The position numbers and the translations under genes were made by a program. Below the pieces are notes generated by a model. The model made no database searches, was not told the origin of the DNA, and saw only the letters and a program-made list of their open reading frames with translations. 64,000 bases of DNA, taken from Angelobacter sp036557225. Its GTDB lineage: Bacteria > Acidobacteriota > Terriglobia > Terriglobales > Acidobacteriaceae. This document shows positions 50,277 to 59,232 of the stretch, piece after piece. The stretch spans positions 7,936-71,935 of the forward strand of contig DATBHX010000142.1 in the NCBI GenBank assembly GCA_036557225.1, read 5' to 3'. Each line of letters begins with the position of its first letter. Positions within the stretch are counted from its first letter, which is position 1.

Positions 50277-52009
50277 CAGTAACCCACCGCCTTCCCGCCA
50301 TTGCGGCCGTCTGGAGCCCCCAGCAACTCACCCGTCTTTGGATCCACCGCGATACATTCTCCGTCGCTCCAATAGCCCTGTTCTTTCACTTTGTGCCCAC
50401 GTGCCTGCAACAGCTTGATGGTGTCAGGCGAGATGCCATTCTTTTCAATAGCAATTTCATCCGGCTGCCACTGATGGTGAAAACGCGGCGCATTCACCGC
50501 CTGTTGAATATCAAGCCCGTAGTCCACAACTCCCATCAGGATATTGGCCACCGTGCTGATGATTCGCGGCCCGCCCGGTGATCCCAGCACCAGGAACAGC
50601 TTGCCATCCTTCACCACGATCGTCGGCGCCATGGCGCTCAACGGACGCTTCCCCGGAGCAATCGCATTGGCTTCACCCTGAATCAGCCCGTACCCATTGG
50701 GCACGCCAGGCTTGGAAGTGAAATCGTCCATCTCGTCATTCAAAAGAAAACCCAGCTTGCCCGCAGTAACGCGCGAACCAAAACCATCATTCAGCGTGGT
50801 GGTAACAGCTACCGCATTGCCTTCGGAATCAACCACTGAATAATGCGTCGTCTGGGTCGACTCGACGCCCGCGTAAGGTCCATGCAGCGCGGCTTGACGG
50901 TCAAGCTCGCCGAAACCCGCCGGACGACGCAACTCTTGGCTGTCGCTGGCGCGCATCATGTCCAGCGATCCTCGCCAGCCAGCGGCATATTTCTTGTCAA
51001 TCAGCTGGGCCACAGGAATCCGGCTGAAATCCGGATCACCCAGTAGTTCAGCGCGATCAAAAAATGCCCTTCGGAAAGCTTCTGTCGTCAGGTGAATGGA
51101 ATCAGCCGAGCGATTGCCAAGCTTTCCCAGATCATAACCCTCAAGGATATTCAGCGCCTCAAGCATGGTAATGCCGCCAGAACTTGGCGGCGGCGCACTG
51201 ATCACTTCATAGCCGCGATAGCTGCCTCGGACCGCTTGCCGCTCTTTGACCTCGTACTCTGCCAGGTCTTCAGCCGTAATCAATCCCCCGCCGCTTTTGA
51301 TCTCCTCCGCCAGTTCGCGCGCCATCGCGCCTTTGTAGAAATCACTGGGATTGGCGACGATTCGCTGCAGAGTTCGCGCCAGCTCCGGCTGGCGAAAGAT
51401 CTCTCCGGCTATATACAGCTTTCCGTCGCGTTGGAAGATACGTTTGGAGTCCGGGAAGTTGGCCAGGTCAGGATCATGCATGGAGCGTGCTTCTTCGTAG
51501 GTCAGGCGCACGCCGTCACGCGCCAGCCGGATGGCCGGCGCCATCACCGTACGCAGTGGCAGCTTGCCCCAGTGTTTCTGCGCATACACCAGCCCTGCAA
51601 CCGATCCCGGCACGCCAACAGCTTTGTAACCGATCAGGCTCGCATTCGGAATCACATTGCCTTGCGCATCCAGGTACATGTCACGCGTGGCAGCTTTGGG
51701 AGCTTTTTCGCGATAGTCGAGGAAATGCACCTCGCCGTTCGACTTACGCAGCAGCATGAATCCGCCGCCGCCGATATTTCCCGCCGCAGGATGCACCACC
51801 GCCAATGCGAAGCCGGTGGCCACAGCAGCGTCCACGGCATTGCCGCCCTGTCGCATGATCTCAGCGCCGACTCTTGAGGCCTCCTGGTGCACGCTAACCA
51901 CCATGGCCTTGCTGGCATGGACCGGCCGCAGCCCCTGCGCATACCCCGCCTGGGCGGCGACACAGAAGGCAAGCAGTTGAAAAATCAGAAATTTACGCAG
52001 AGCTCTCAT
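50276..52009 (-). CDS. ggt: Gamma-glutamyltranspeptidase
   Basis: 577 residues with signal peptide (FLIFQLLAFCVAAQAGYAQG). Hydrolyses and transfers gamma-glutamyl groups, for example of glutathione, in the periplasm. The nucleophile Thr opens TTHYSVVDSEGNAVAVTTTL (~residue 387); GSPGGPRI and LNDEMDDFTSKPGVPN are family motifs. N-terminal AVDAAVATGFALAVVHPAAGNIGGGGF matches the family. The next gene is translationally coupled. The unusual pairing with a TIM-barrel epimerase is noted. Confidence 0.94.
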   Translation of the reverse strand: MRALRKFLIFQLLAFCVAAQAGYAQGLRPVHASKAMVVSVHQEASRVGAEIMRQGGNAVDAAVATGFALAVVHPAAGNIGGGGFMLLRKSNGEVHFLDYREKAPKAATRDMYLDAQGNVIPNASLIGYKAVGVPGSVAGLVYAQKHWGKLPLRTVMAPAIRLARDGVRLTYEEARSMHDPDLANFPDSKRIFQRDGKLYIAGEIFRQPELARTLQRIVANPSDFYKGAMARELAEEIKSGGGLITAEDLAEYEVKERQAVRGSYRGYEVISAPPPSSGGITMLEALNILEGYDLGKLGNRSADSIHLTTEAFRRAFFDRAELLGDPDFSRIPVAQLIDKKYAAGWRGSLDMMRASDSQELRRPAGFGELDRQAALHGPYAGVESTQTTHYSVVDSEGNAVAVTTTLNDGFGSRVTAGKLGFLLNDEMDDFTSKPGVPNGYGLIQGEANAIAPGKRPLSAMAPTIVVKDGKLFLVLGSPGGPRIISTVANILMGVVDYGLDIQQAVNAPRFHHQWQPDEIAIEKNGISPDTIKLLQARGHKVKEQGYWSDGECIAVDPKTGELLGAPDGRNGGKAVGY

Positions 52010-52141
52010 CTGATTGCGGCCCTCGATCCACTGAAGTTATGCCGCGAAAGGTGCAGCCTGCGACAGCGTAATTCCAACCCGCAGACCAGCTTATGAGGCT
52101 AGCTTACCCATTGCAGCCCAGTCAAATCGACATAGCCGCGC

Positions 52142-52402
52142 CTAACGAATCTCTTCCACCTGCAAGTGCTGTTCTTTGCTCAAATAACTTTTTCTGCGAA
52201 ACCAGTCTTCCATCGCCTCTTTGAGCCGGTCCAGGGGAACGCGCGTGCCCACGCGTATCAAGCCATCGGCTACGGGAAGCGTGTCGTCGAAGATGGAATC
52301 GTTGGTGAAGCTGCGCATGGAAAAGCTGTCCAGCCACTTGATTGGACAGGCCACCGTTTCCGCGCCGGCGTTGTAGCGAATTTTGATCTGCCGCGAATAC
52401 AT
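52142..52402 (-). CDS. Small hypothetical protein
   Basis: 86 residues. Begins MYSRQIKIRYNAGAETVACPIKWLDS and ends with a helical AMEDWFRRKSYLSKEQHLQVEE. No signal peptide or known motif; the charged helical C-terminus is the main feature. It lies in the 795-base interval between ggt and the 52804 gene, with no clear ribosome site. Confidence 0.45.
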   Translation of the reverse strand: MYSRQIKIRYNAGAETVACPIKWLDSFSMRSFTNDSIFDDTLPVADGLIRVGTRVPLDRLKEAMEDWFRRKSYLSKEQHLQVEEIR

Positions 52403-52803
52403 TGCTCGTGTTCTGCTGTCTGTAGTTGCTTGCCGTTCCGATCTGGTTTCGGCAACGATGTCCCTAGGCCTGCTTACTTCACAGTATTTTGCCGTGGGTC
52501 GAGAAACTTATCCTAGGCCTAAAAAATGCCTTAAATATTCCGGGTTCTCTGCTTTGCCACGGCGCACAAGCTCGCAATTCATCGCCATATGTCCGAGCCG
52601 CAGCGTTGCTCTAAGCTATTGTAAACAGGAATGATGAGTCCCCAAAGCCAGCCGATGTTCAATTGTGTGAAATCGTATGCAGTTACCTTTTTTAATACGA
52701 TTTTGCCGTAGCGTACATGTCCTTGGGTAACCGGAAAAAATGCAACATCAGGCGCATCCTAGACACTAATAGTTGTACTAGAGGTATTAAGGAATCCCCC
52801 ATT
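52403..52803. other. Intergenic region with CCTAGGCCT pair and hairpin
   Basis: CCTAGGCCT occurs at 52464-52472 and 52513-52521. Further on, AAATCGTAT (52670-52678) and ATACGATTT (52695-52703) form an inverted pair. No supported gene lies between 52403 and 52803. These may be regulatory sites of the gene that follows. Confidence 0.55.
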
Positions 52804-53226
52804 ATGACGACGGAACGCCACCTTCGCACTGATAACAGGGAACTGGTAAGCCACCTGAAAGACCTGACCAACGCGTTGAATGCGTTGCATGGCGATCTCT
52901 ACTGGATGGCCATGCAGGCCCCGGAGTCGGCCGAGAAACCATCGGTCCCGGCGGCTGAACTCGACGTGGATTTGCTCACGGGACTCAAAAGCGCCGTGGA
53001 TGACATGCGGCTCTTGCTCTGGCAGTACCTTGAGGCTGCGTCCGTACTTGATCCTCAGAGCGTGCGGGATGGGATTGAGGCGCAACGTTTGCAGCGCGTG
53101 ACCAGGTTCTTACAGCTTCTCCGCGACCGGCTGGGTCACTCGCCTGCGAGTGAAGAACAGCCGCTTTCATTCATCGAACGGATCAGCGCTGCGGTCAAGA
53201 AAAGTCTCGACGAAAAAGCCGCCTGA
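52804..53226 (+). CDS. Hypothetical helical protein
   Basis: 140 residues from the ATG at 52804, with AAGGAA about 10 bases upstream; a longer frame from 52717 lacks a site. Mostly helical, with VSHLKDLTNALNALHGDLYW, LLTGLKSAVDDMRLLLWQYLE and VTRFLQLLRDRLGHS. No signal peptide, no membrane segment, no recognised family. It is followed by a strong terminator shared with pckA, so it is probably a single transcript. Confidence 0.6.
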   Translation: MTTERHLRTDNRELVSHLKDLTNALNALHGDLYWMAMQAPESAEKPSVPAAELDVDLLTGLKSAVDDMRLLLWQYLEAASVLDPQSVRDGIEAQRLQRVTRFLQLLRDRLGHSPASEEQPLSFIERISAAVKKSLDEKAA

Positions 53227-53287
53227 CTGGTCCCCGCTTAAAGGGTGTCCGTGACGGCGCCCTAAAATTAAGTTGACATTCAAAAAC

Positions 53288-53322
53288 AAAAAGAGACGCT
53301 GCCGAAAGCAGCGTCTCTTTTT
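53288..53322. terminator. Bidirectional terminator between convergent genes
   Basis: A 15-bp stem, AAAAAGAGACGCTGC (53288-53302) with GCAGCGTCTCTTTTT (53308-53322), five-base loop CGAAA, symmetrical T/A tails. It ends the 52804 gene and pckA. Confidence 0.92.
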
Positions 53323-53349
53323 ATTGCAATCCTGGCTGTTGGCCGCCGC

Positions 53350-54948
53350 TCAGCCCTTTTTCGTACCAGGGCCGGCTGCGCGCACATTCGCCGGAGCCTC
53401 GAACTTCTCAAAGTTCTTGGCAAACATGGCCGAGAGATTGGCTGCAGATTTGTCATACGCCGCCTTGTCTTTCCAGGCGTCGCGTGCGCGCAAAAATTCA
53501 ACCGGAACTCCAGGCACGGTCTTGGGCACGGTGAGCCCAAATGCCGGATCGGTCTCAAACTCTACGTCATTCAGCTTGCCTTCAATGGCGGCGTTCACCA
53601 TCGCCCGGGTATAAGCCAGCTTCATGCGCGATCCCGCGCCGTAGGGTCCGCCAAACCAGCCCGTATTCACCAGCCAGCACTGTGCGCCGTGCTCCTGCAT
53701 TCGCCGCCCCAGCATTTCCGCGTACACCTTGGGCCGCAAGGGGAAGAACGGCGCTCCAAACAAGGTTGAAAAGTCCGGTTGCGGCTCTTCCACACCAGCT
53801 TCTGTTCCTGCCACCTTGGCGGTGTAGCCGGAAAGGAAGTGATACATCGCCTGGTCAGTGTTTAACTTGGCAATTGGAGGCAACACGCCAAAGGCATCGG
53901 CAGTGAGGAAGATCACATTCTTCGGATGTTTGCCGATTCCCGGAATCACAGCGCCGTCCACGAAGTCCACCGGATACGCGCAGCGGGTATTCTCCGTGAG
54001 GCTGTCATCGTTGTAGTCAGGAACATGCGTTTCCGGATCGAGGGTGACATTCTCCAGCACCGATCCAAAGCGAATCGCATTCCAGATCTGCGGCTCATTC
54101 TCCTTTGACAGCTTGATGCACTTGGCATAACAGCCGCCTTCAAAATTGAAGATGCCGCTCGGTCCCCAGCCGTGTTCGTCATCGCCGATCAGCAGGCGCT
54201 CCGGGTCTGCTGAGAGCGTGGTCTTGCCCGTGCCGGAAAGTCCGAAGAACAGTGCGGTCTCGCCGTTCTTGCCGACGTTGGCCGAGCAATGCATGGGGAA
54301 CACGTTGTTCTGCGGCAGCAGGAAGTTCATGACGCCGAAGATTGACTTCTTCATCTCACCGGCATACTTGGTCCCGGCGATCAACACAATCTTGCGCGTG
54401 AAATTGACGATGATAAAAGCTTCCGAACGTGTGCCATCGCGCTGCGGATCAGCCTGGAACTCCGGCGCGCTGACGATGGTGAATTGCGCGTGGTGAGACT
54501 TCAGCTCTTCGTTCGTCGGGCGCACAAACAGCGCGCGGGCAAAGAGATTGTGCCAGGCATATTCATTGATCACGCGAATCGGCATCCGGTATTTAGGATC
54601 GGCGCCGGCAAACAGGTCCTGCACAAACAGCTCTTTGCCGCGCAGATAGGCGGTTACGCGTTCCAGGAGCGCATCAAATTTCTCGACATCGAAGGGCTGG
54701 TTGGAGTTGTTCCAGTTCACCAGTTCCGCCGTTACAGGATCTTTTACCGTGAATTTGTCCTTCGGGGTGCGCCCAGTGAATTTTCCTGTGTAACCCACCA
54801 GTGCGCCATTGTCCGCGAGCAGACCTTCGCCCCGCCGCACCGCATGCTCCACCAACAGGCCGGAATGCAGGTTGGTGTGAACTTTGCTGCTTTTGAGAAG
54901 TGTATCCAGGGTGGAAGCTGCATCAAGGGCTGGTAGAGTTTGTGACAT
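53350..54948 (-). CDS. pckA: Phosphoenolpyruvate carboxykinase (ATP)
   Basis: 532 residues from the ATG at 54948, with AGGAGA 10 bases upstream; a longer frame from 54972 is unsupported. Gluconeogenic enzyme, oxaloacetate + ATP to PEP + CO2 + ADP. Walker-type P-loop GLSGTGKTTLSADPERLLIG, DDEHGW, ENTRCAYPVDF and NTGWFGGPYG are all typical. The ATP-dependent type is indicated by FGLSGTGKTT and GKHPKNVIFLTADAFGVLPP. The transcript ends at a shared hairpin with the helical hypothetical gene. Confidence 0.97.
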   Translation of the reverse strand: MSQTLPALDAASTLDTLLKSSKVHTNLHSGLLVEHAVRRGEGLLADNGALVGYTGKFTGRTPKDKFTVKDPVTAELVNWNNSNQPFDVEKFDALLERVTAYLRGKELFVQDLFAGADPKYRMPIRVINEYAWHNLFARALFVRPTNEELKSHHAQFTIVSAPEFQADPQRDGTRSEAFIIVNFTRKIVLIAGTKYAGEMKKSIFGVMNFLLPQNNVFPMHCSANVGKNGETALFFGLSGTGKTTLSADPERLLIGDDEHGWGPSGIFNFEGGCYAKCIKLSKENEPQIWNAIRFGSVLENVTLDPETHVPDYNDDSLTENTRCAYPVDFVDGAVIPGIGKHPKNVIFLTADAFGVLPPIAKLNTDQAMYHFLSGYTAKVAGTEAGVEEPQPDFSTLFGAPFFPLRPKVYAEMLGRRMQEHGAQCWLVNTGWFGGPYGAGSRMKLAYTRAMVNAAIEGKLNDVEFETDPAFGLTVPKTVPGVPVEFLRARDAWKDKAAYDKSAANLSAMFAKNFEKFEAPANVRAAGPGTKKG

Positions 54949-55033
54949 GATTGCGAGATCTCCTGTTCTCAAAACCTGAGGGCGTCCAGGGGGAAACGAC
55001 TGGCGCGAACAGTGGGTTTTGGCTTGAGACGGG

Positions 55034-55408
55034 CTAGGCCGTCTTCACGAGCGCATCTTCCGGCGCTCCTACTTCGTGCAACACAGCATTCAAATGTCTG
55101 AGGGCTTCCTCTACCGTAAGCGTGTACATCTCCCGGCCATGTTCATAGGTGCCGGATTCAATGGCTGCTTTCAGGAAATGACCGGCAGTCTGAATAGCCA
55201 GCGGATCGGTAATCACCCGGCCCGTGCGTTGGTTGTATTCCACCCAGGTTGGATGCGGTAATGCGATCCATACAGGTCGGCCGCTCGCCAGAAATTTAAT
55301 GTCCACGGCGTCGGCATGCCGGGTGGCGATGGCAACAATCAGTGCCTGGTAAACACAATGCAGCTTTTGTCCGGTCCAGCGATCGGTAGCGTGAAAGTCT
55401 TCGTACAT
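55034..55408 (-). CDS. Hypothetical protein
   Basis: 124 residues. Begins MYEDFHATDRWTGQKLHCVY, with FLASGRPVWIALPHPTWVEY in the centre and a helical HLNAVLHEVGAPEDALV end. No motif recognised. It lies just upstream of pckA on the same strand (85-base gap), so could share regulation. A CRP-like palindrome lies 71 bases upstream of its start. Confidence 0.55.
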   Translation of the reverse strand: MYEDFHATDRWTGQKLHCVYQALIVAIATRHADAVDIKFLASGRPVWIALPHPTWVEYNQRTGRVITDPLAIQTAGHFLKAAIESGTYEHGREMYTLTVEEALRHLNAVLHEVGAPEDALVKTA

Positions 55409-55477
55409 GTCGGATAAGAAATATATCGGAGCGAGCCCCGCACCAGCAATGATAAGCCAGATTACCTAAGGATAGTA

Positions 55478-55493
55478 TGTGACATCGATCACC
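55478..55493. promoter_or_regulatory. Candidate CRP/FNR-family site
   Basis: TGTGACATCGATCACC, close to the CRP consensus half-sites TGTGA and TCACA with six-base spacing. It lies 71 bases upstream of the minus-strand hypothetical gene that precedes pckA; no CRP gene is visible in the window. Confidence 0.35.
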
Positions 55494-55657
55494 GTCCAGT
55501 GTCAGCCCAGGCTCGCACGGGTTTTTCGCTCTGTGATCTCCAATCGCTCAGACCATTCGAGTTTTTGCCTGATCCAGCTTGTTCCACCTTTCGTTAGAAA
55601 CTAGGCGCTTCAACCATGCGAACCACATCTAAGCCCTATAATTTCTTTTACCGGGTA

Positions 55658-55683
55658 GGGGTCCCTCGCTTCGCTCGGGATTA
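55658..55683. repeat. GGTCCCTCGCTTCGCTCGGGATTA repeat
   Basis: Third copy of the unit seen as an inverted pair at 3884-4027. It sits immediately upstream of the quinone oxidoreductase start, with a TATAAT box at 55637-55642. Confidence 0.7.
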
Positions 55684-55690
55684 AAGAACA

Positions 55691-56686
55691 ATGAACACCA
55701 TGCGCGCAGCCTGGATCTCGAGCTTTGGCGGCCCGGAAGTGCTGGAAATCCGGCAGGTTCAGCGGCCCACGATCAACGACGAACAGGTGCTGGTGCGGGT
55801 GCGCGCCTCTTCACTCAACCGCGCCGACCTTCTCCAGCGACAAGGCAAGTATCCTCCGCCTCCGGGCTTCCCGGCGGAAATCCCCGGCATGGAATTCGCC
55901 GGCGAAGTCGCTGAGATCGGCGCGTCAGTCCGGCAATGGAAGACCGGGCAGCGCGTCTTTGGCTTGATCGGTGGCGGAGCCCAAGCTGAATATCTCGCGA
56001 CCTCCGAACATCTGCTGGCCGAGATCCCTTCGAACCTCAGCTTTGAACAGGCAGCCGCGGTCCCTGAGGTCTTCATCACCGCCCATGATGCGCTGTGGAC
56101 CCAGGCCAATCTTCGTCCTGGTGAAACAGTGCTCATCCATGCGGTGGGCAGCGGTGTCGGACTGGCGGCGGTGCAGCTCTGCCGAGCCCTCCAAGCCGTA
56201 CCTTTCGGTACCTCACGCACCGCCGGCAAGATTCAGCAGGCACAATCACTTGGTCTTGAAGCCGGGCTGGCGGTTCGGGAAAACTTCGAAGAACTGCAAG
56301 CTGCCGCACTGAAGTGGACTGGGGGCAAGGGCATCAACGTAGTGCTCGATCTGGTCGGCGGTCCGTACGTCAAAGCCAGTCAGAAACTGATGGCCGGCAA
56401 AGGCCGTATGGTCCTGGTTGGTACCGTGGCCGGGGGAAACTACGAGCTGGAAGCGCGCTACATGCTGAGCAAACGACTCAGAGTGTGGGGCACCGTGTTG
56501 CGTGCGCGCCCGCTGGACGAAAAGATTGAGGTCACGCGGCGGTTCGCCGAAGAAGTAGTGCCTCTACTGGCGAGCGGCGTGCTCCGCCCGAATATCGATA
56601 GCACTTTCAAGCTGGATGAAGTGAGCCAGGCTCACGCCCGGCTGGAATCGAATGAGACGTTCGGAAAAGTAGTCGTCACAATTTGA
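55691..56686 (+). CDS. Quinone oxidoreductase of the PIG3/zeta-crystallin type
   Basis: 331 residues, medium-chain dehydrogenase/reductase without zinc ligands. ASSLNRADLLQRQGKYPPPP and GMEFAGEVAEIG are typical of the PIG3-type subfamily, and the NADPH-binding IHAVGSGVGLAAVQLCR has the expected glycine pattern. VLDLVGGPYVKASQKLM follows. Cytosolic NADPH-dependent quinone reduction is inferred from family. It is preceded by a repeat and probable promoter. Confidence 0.9.
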   Translation: MNTMRAAWISSFGGPEVLEIRQVQRPTINDEQVLVRVRASSLNRADLLQRQGKYPPPPGFPAEIPGMEFAGEVAEIGASVRQWKTGQRVFGLIGGGAQAEYLATSEHLLAEIPSNLSFEQAAAVPEVFITAHDALWTQANLRPGETVLIHAVGSGVGLAAVQLCRALQAVPFGTSRTAGKIQQAQSLGLEAGLAVRENFEELQAAALKWTGGKGINVVLDLVGGPYVKASQKLMAGKGRMVLVGTVAGGNYELEARYMLSKRLRVWGTVLRARPLDEKIEVTRRFAEEVVPLLASGVLRPNIDSTFKLDEVSQAHARLESNETFGKVVVTI

Positions 56687-56952
56687 ATTCATCTCCTCTG
56701 CAAGCAAGAGTCATTTTCCTGACAGGAAATCGCATCGAAAGGACTTAGCCTCGCCGTCCTTCAACGAAACGCCAACATTTCTCTCGAATCTCATCCCCGA
56801 TACAAACGTTTCAGCAAACCCTTGCATCTTTCATAAGGTCGGGCGTCTACCCGATGGGAGCGCCACACTGCTCCATCGGAGAGCTGTATTTGTCTGCGAT
56901 ATGAAATGACGCGGGAGCATTAGGCGCCGGCCAAAATCGGAGAAGCAACAAA
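56687..56952. other. Intergenic region with a hairpin
   Basis: An inverted pair, CCGATGGGAGC (56851-56861) with GCTCCATCGG (56870-56879), lies 70 bases upstream of the lipoprotein start. The earlier part contains nothing recognised; a riboswitch was considered but no conserved core could be matched. Confidence 0.5.
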
Positions 56953-58176
56953 ATGGGCCGAACACGGGTTGCGCAGCTGTTAAGTCTTGTCCTTGCGGTC
57001 GGACTTTTATTGGCCGTCATAGGTTGCGGCTCCGTGAGCGTCAATGGGGTCTCAAATCCCTCTCCTACTCCCACGCCCACCTTTACTCCCACGCCCAGCC
57101 CGACGCCCGTCCCGACACCGACGCCCGTTTTGCTCAGCCGGTTCATTTACGGAACACCCGGCTTCGAGAGCGGCAGCGTCCAGGCCGGAGCAATTCTGGG
57201 TGATGGCTCCGTTTCACCCGTGGTGGGATCGCCGTTCGGCGAAGGGCTGGGCCAGCCCAGCATCATCCAAATTACGGCTGATACGCGTGGAAGGTTTGTG
57301 TACGTGCTCAACGTAGAGGCCTCCTTTATTGGCATGATTATCGGCAATCCCGGTATCGCCGGGTTCAAAGTGAACTCGCAAACCGGCGCGCTCACCGCCG
57401 TCCCGGGCAGCCCGATTGTCTTTCCCATACGCAATGACAATCTTCTGGCGATCGATGGCCTGGGGCGTTTTCTATTTGAACCCAACGGCGCGGGCGATTC
57501 CGCCAGCACCGGTTTCGATGTTTACCTGATCGATCAGAACACCGGCGCGCTTTCCAAAACCACAACTACATCGAATGCGCCGCCGGTGGGCACCTTTAGC
57601 GTGACCAGCGCTGACGGCCGGTTTCTCTTCAATGCCGGCAACGGATTGGTGGCCGCATTTTCTATCGTCGCCCCAATCGGGCAGCTCACCATCATTCCTG
57701 GAACACCTCTATCCACCGGTGGATCGGCCGGGCCCATGGCGGCAACTTCTGATGGAAAGTTTCTGTACGTCGCCAATCAAAATGAAGGCTCAGTTGCGGT
57801 GTTCGCCATCGCCGCCGGAGGCGCTCTCAGCCTGGTCAATGGGTCTCCATTCCCCATTGATCCCGGAGCGCAATCCATTGCGATTACACCCGATGGAAAA
57901 TTTCTCTACGTTGCGGCATTCACGCCTCTGGGCGCTCAAACCGTGAAAGGCTACGCCGTGAATCCATTAGCGGGAACGTTCACTCCCATTCCTTCGGCGA
58001 TCGTGAACAACGCCAGCACAGTCACGCTTGATTTGGGCGGCAGGTTTGCCTTCATCTCTTCGCCCGGATCTCTCTTTACCTACAGCATCAACCCGACAAC
58101 CGGCGCCTTAGTGCAGCTATCGCACACCACGGCTCCTTCCAGTGACAACGCGACTGACATGGTAACCGTGCCTTAG
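56953..58176 (+). CDS. Beta-propeller lipoprotein (lactonase-like)
   Basis: 407 residues with lipobox VIGC (~residue 25) preceded by a GGAGAAG site. A Thr/Pro linker (~37-58) leads to a seven-bladed YVTN/lactonase-type propeller: the repeat core G-R/K-F-x-Y-V occurs in GRFVYVLN, GKFLYVANQNEGSVAVF and GKFLYVAAFTP. Role uncertain; proteins of this type include 6-phosphogluconolactonases and surface-associated structural propellers. Outer-membrane or surface location by the lipobox. Confidence 0.85.
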   Translation: MGRTRVAQLLSLVLAVGLLLAVIGCGSVSVNGVSNPSPTPTPTFTPTPSPTPVPTPTPVLLSRFIYGTPGFESGSVQAGAILGDGSVSPVVGSPFGEGLGQPSIIQITADTRGRFVYVLNVEASFIGMIIGNPGIAGFKVNSQTGALTAVPGSPIVFPIRNDNLLAIDGLGRFLFEPNGAGDSASTGFDVYLIDQNTGALSKTTTTSNAPPVGTFSVTSADGRFLFNAGNGLVAAFSIVAPIGQLTIIPGTPLSTGGSAGPMAATSDGKFLYVANQNEGSVAVFAIAAGGALSLVNGSPFPIDPGAQSIAITPDGKFLYVAAFTPLGAQTVKGYAVNPLAGTFTPIPSAIVNNASTVTLDLGGRFAFISSPGSLFTYSINPTTGALVQLSHTTAPSSDNATDMVTVP

Positions 58177-58298
58177 CGCTTCTCCGGATTTCCATCATGT
58201 AAGAGTGAAAAGCCCCGCCTGCCGTGGCGGAGGAGCGTGCTTTCCGTTCAAACGCATGAGATAATTTCAATCCCGCAATGATCCTAAGGTGGTTTCCA

Positions 58299-59225
58299 GT
58301 GAAAGTATTTTCTTCGCTTTTCTCTCTTGTAGTGCTGCTTTCCATCAGCTGTGCCGCGCAGCCTGCGCCAACCGACTTAAGCACACAGATTGAACGCCAG
58401 ATACGCGTCGAATACAACATACCCGCGGACATTCCGGTCAAGATCGGGCCGTTATCCCCCAGCTCCGAGTGGCCCGGCCATGACGCCTTCACTGTGACCA
58501 TTGGTGAAGGAGAGCGCAAGCGTGATTTCCCCTTTCTTCTCGCCAGGGACCACAAATCCATCGTCAGAATGCTCAAGGTTGATCTGTCGCAGGACCCGTA
58601 CGGCGACATCATGAAAAAAATGGAGCTGCAAGGCCGGCCTACCCGCGGAGCAAAGTCGTCCAAAGTCACCGTGGTCGTATATGACGATCTTCAGTGCCCC
58701 TACTGCACCATGATGCACCAGTCATTATTCCCGCAGATCCTGAAGGAATACGGCGACCGTGTAACCTTCATCTACAAGGACTTCCCTTTACCCAACCATT
58801 CCTGGGCAATTCACGCTGCGGTAGATGCCAACTGCCTTGGCGCTCAAAACACTGATGCTTTCTGGAGTTTCGTCGACCAGATCCATGGCAACCAGAACTC
58901 GATCAACGCTGAGAAGACACTCGACCAGCGTTTCGCCGCGCTGGATAGAATCGCTGCCCAGCAGGGCACAGACTACAAACTGAATCCCGACAACCTCCAG
59001 GCATGCATTAAGGCCCAGGACGACAAAGCCGTAAAGGCGTCCATGAACGGGGCAGAATCGCTGGGTGTCGACGGCACGCCCACTTTGTTTGTGAACGGCG
59101 AAATATTTCCGAGCGGGGTTGTGCCTCTCAGTCGTGTGCGCGCGGCTTTGGATCGCGCATTGAAGGCAAATGGGATGGTTGTCCCGCAGCCACAAGCAGC
59201 AACGCCCGCGTCTCCAAGCAATTAA
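58299..59225 (+). CDS. Exported DsbA-like protein, second copy
   Basis: 308 residues from a GTG at 58299, chosen because AAGGTGG lies 7 bases before; the ATG at 58278 lacks one. Signal peptide (~1-22). The N-domain with TQIERQIRVEYNIPADIPV and FTVTIGEGER matches the other copy, followed by a DsbA fold with CPYC, NCLGAQNTDAFW and cis-Pro loop DGTPTLFVNGE. It shares the extra cysteines (NCLGAQ, ACIKAQ). The N-domain seems specific to this subfamily. Likely a periplasmic thiol oxidase. Confidence 0.87.
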   Translation: MKVFSSLFSLVVLLSISCAAQPAPTDLSTQIERQIRVEYNIPADIPVKIGPLSPSSEWPGHDAFTVTIGEGERKRDFPFLLARDHKSIVRMLKVDLSQDPYGDIMKKMELQGRPTRGAKSSKVTVVVYDDLQCPYCTMMHQSLFPQILKEYGDRVTFIYKDFPLPNHSWAIHAAVDANCLGAQNTDAFWSFVDQIHGNQNSINAEKTLDQRFAALDRIAAQQGTDYKLNPDNLQACIKAQDDKAVKASMNGAESLGVDGTPTLFVNGEIFPSGVVPLSRVRAALDRALKANGMVVPQPQAATPASPSN

Positions 59226-59232
59226 GGGCGAC

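Noticed and set aside
56851..56879. Riboswitch upstream of the propeller lipoprotein
   Set aside because: Only one hairpin; no conserved core of GEMM, cobalamin or other known riboswitch could be matched.
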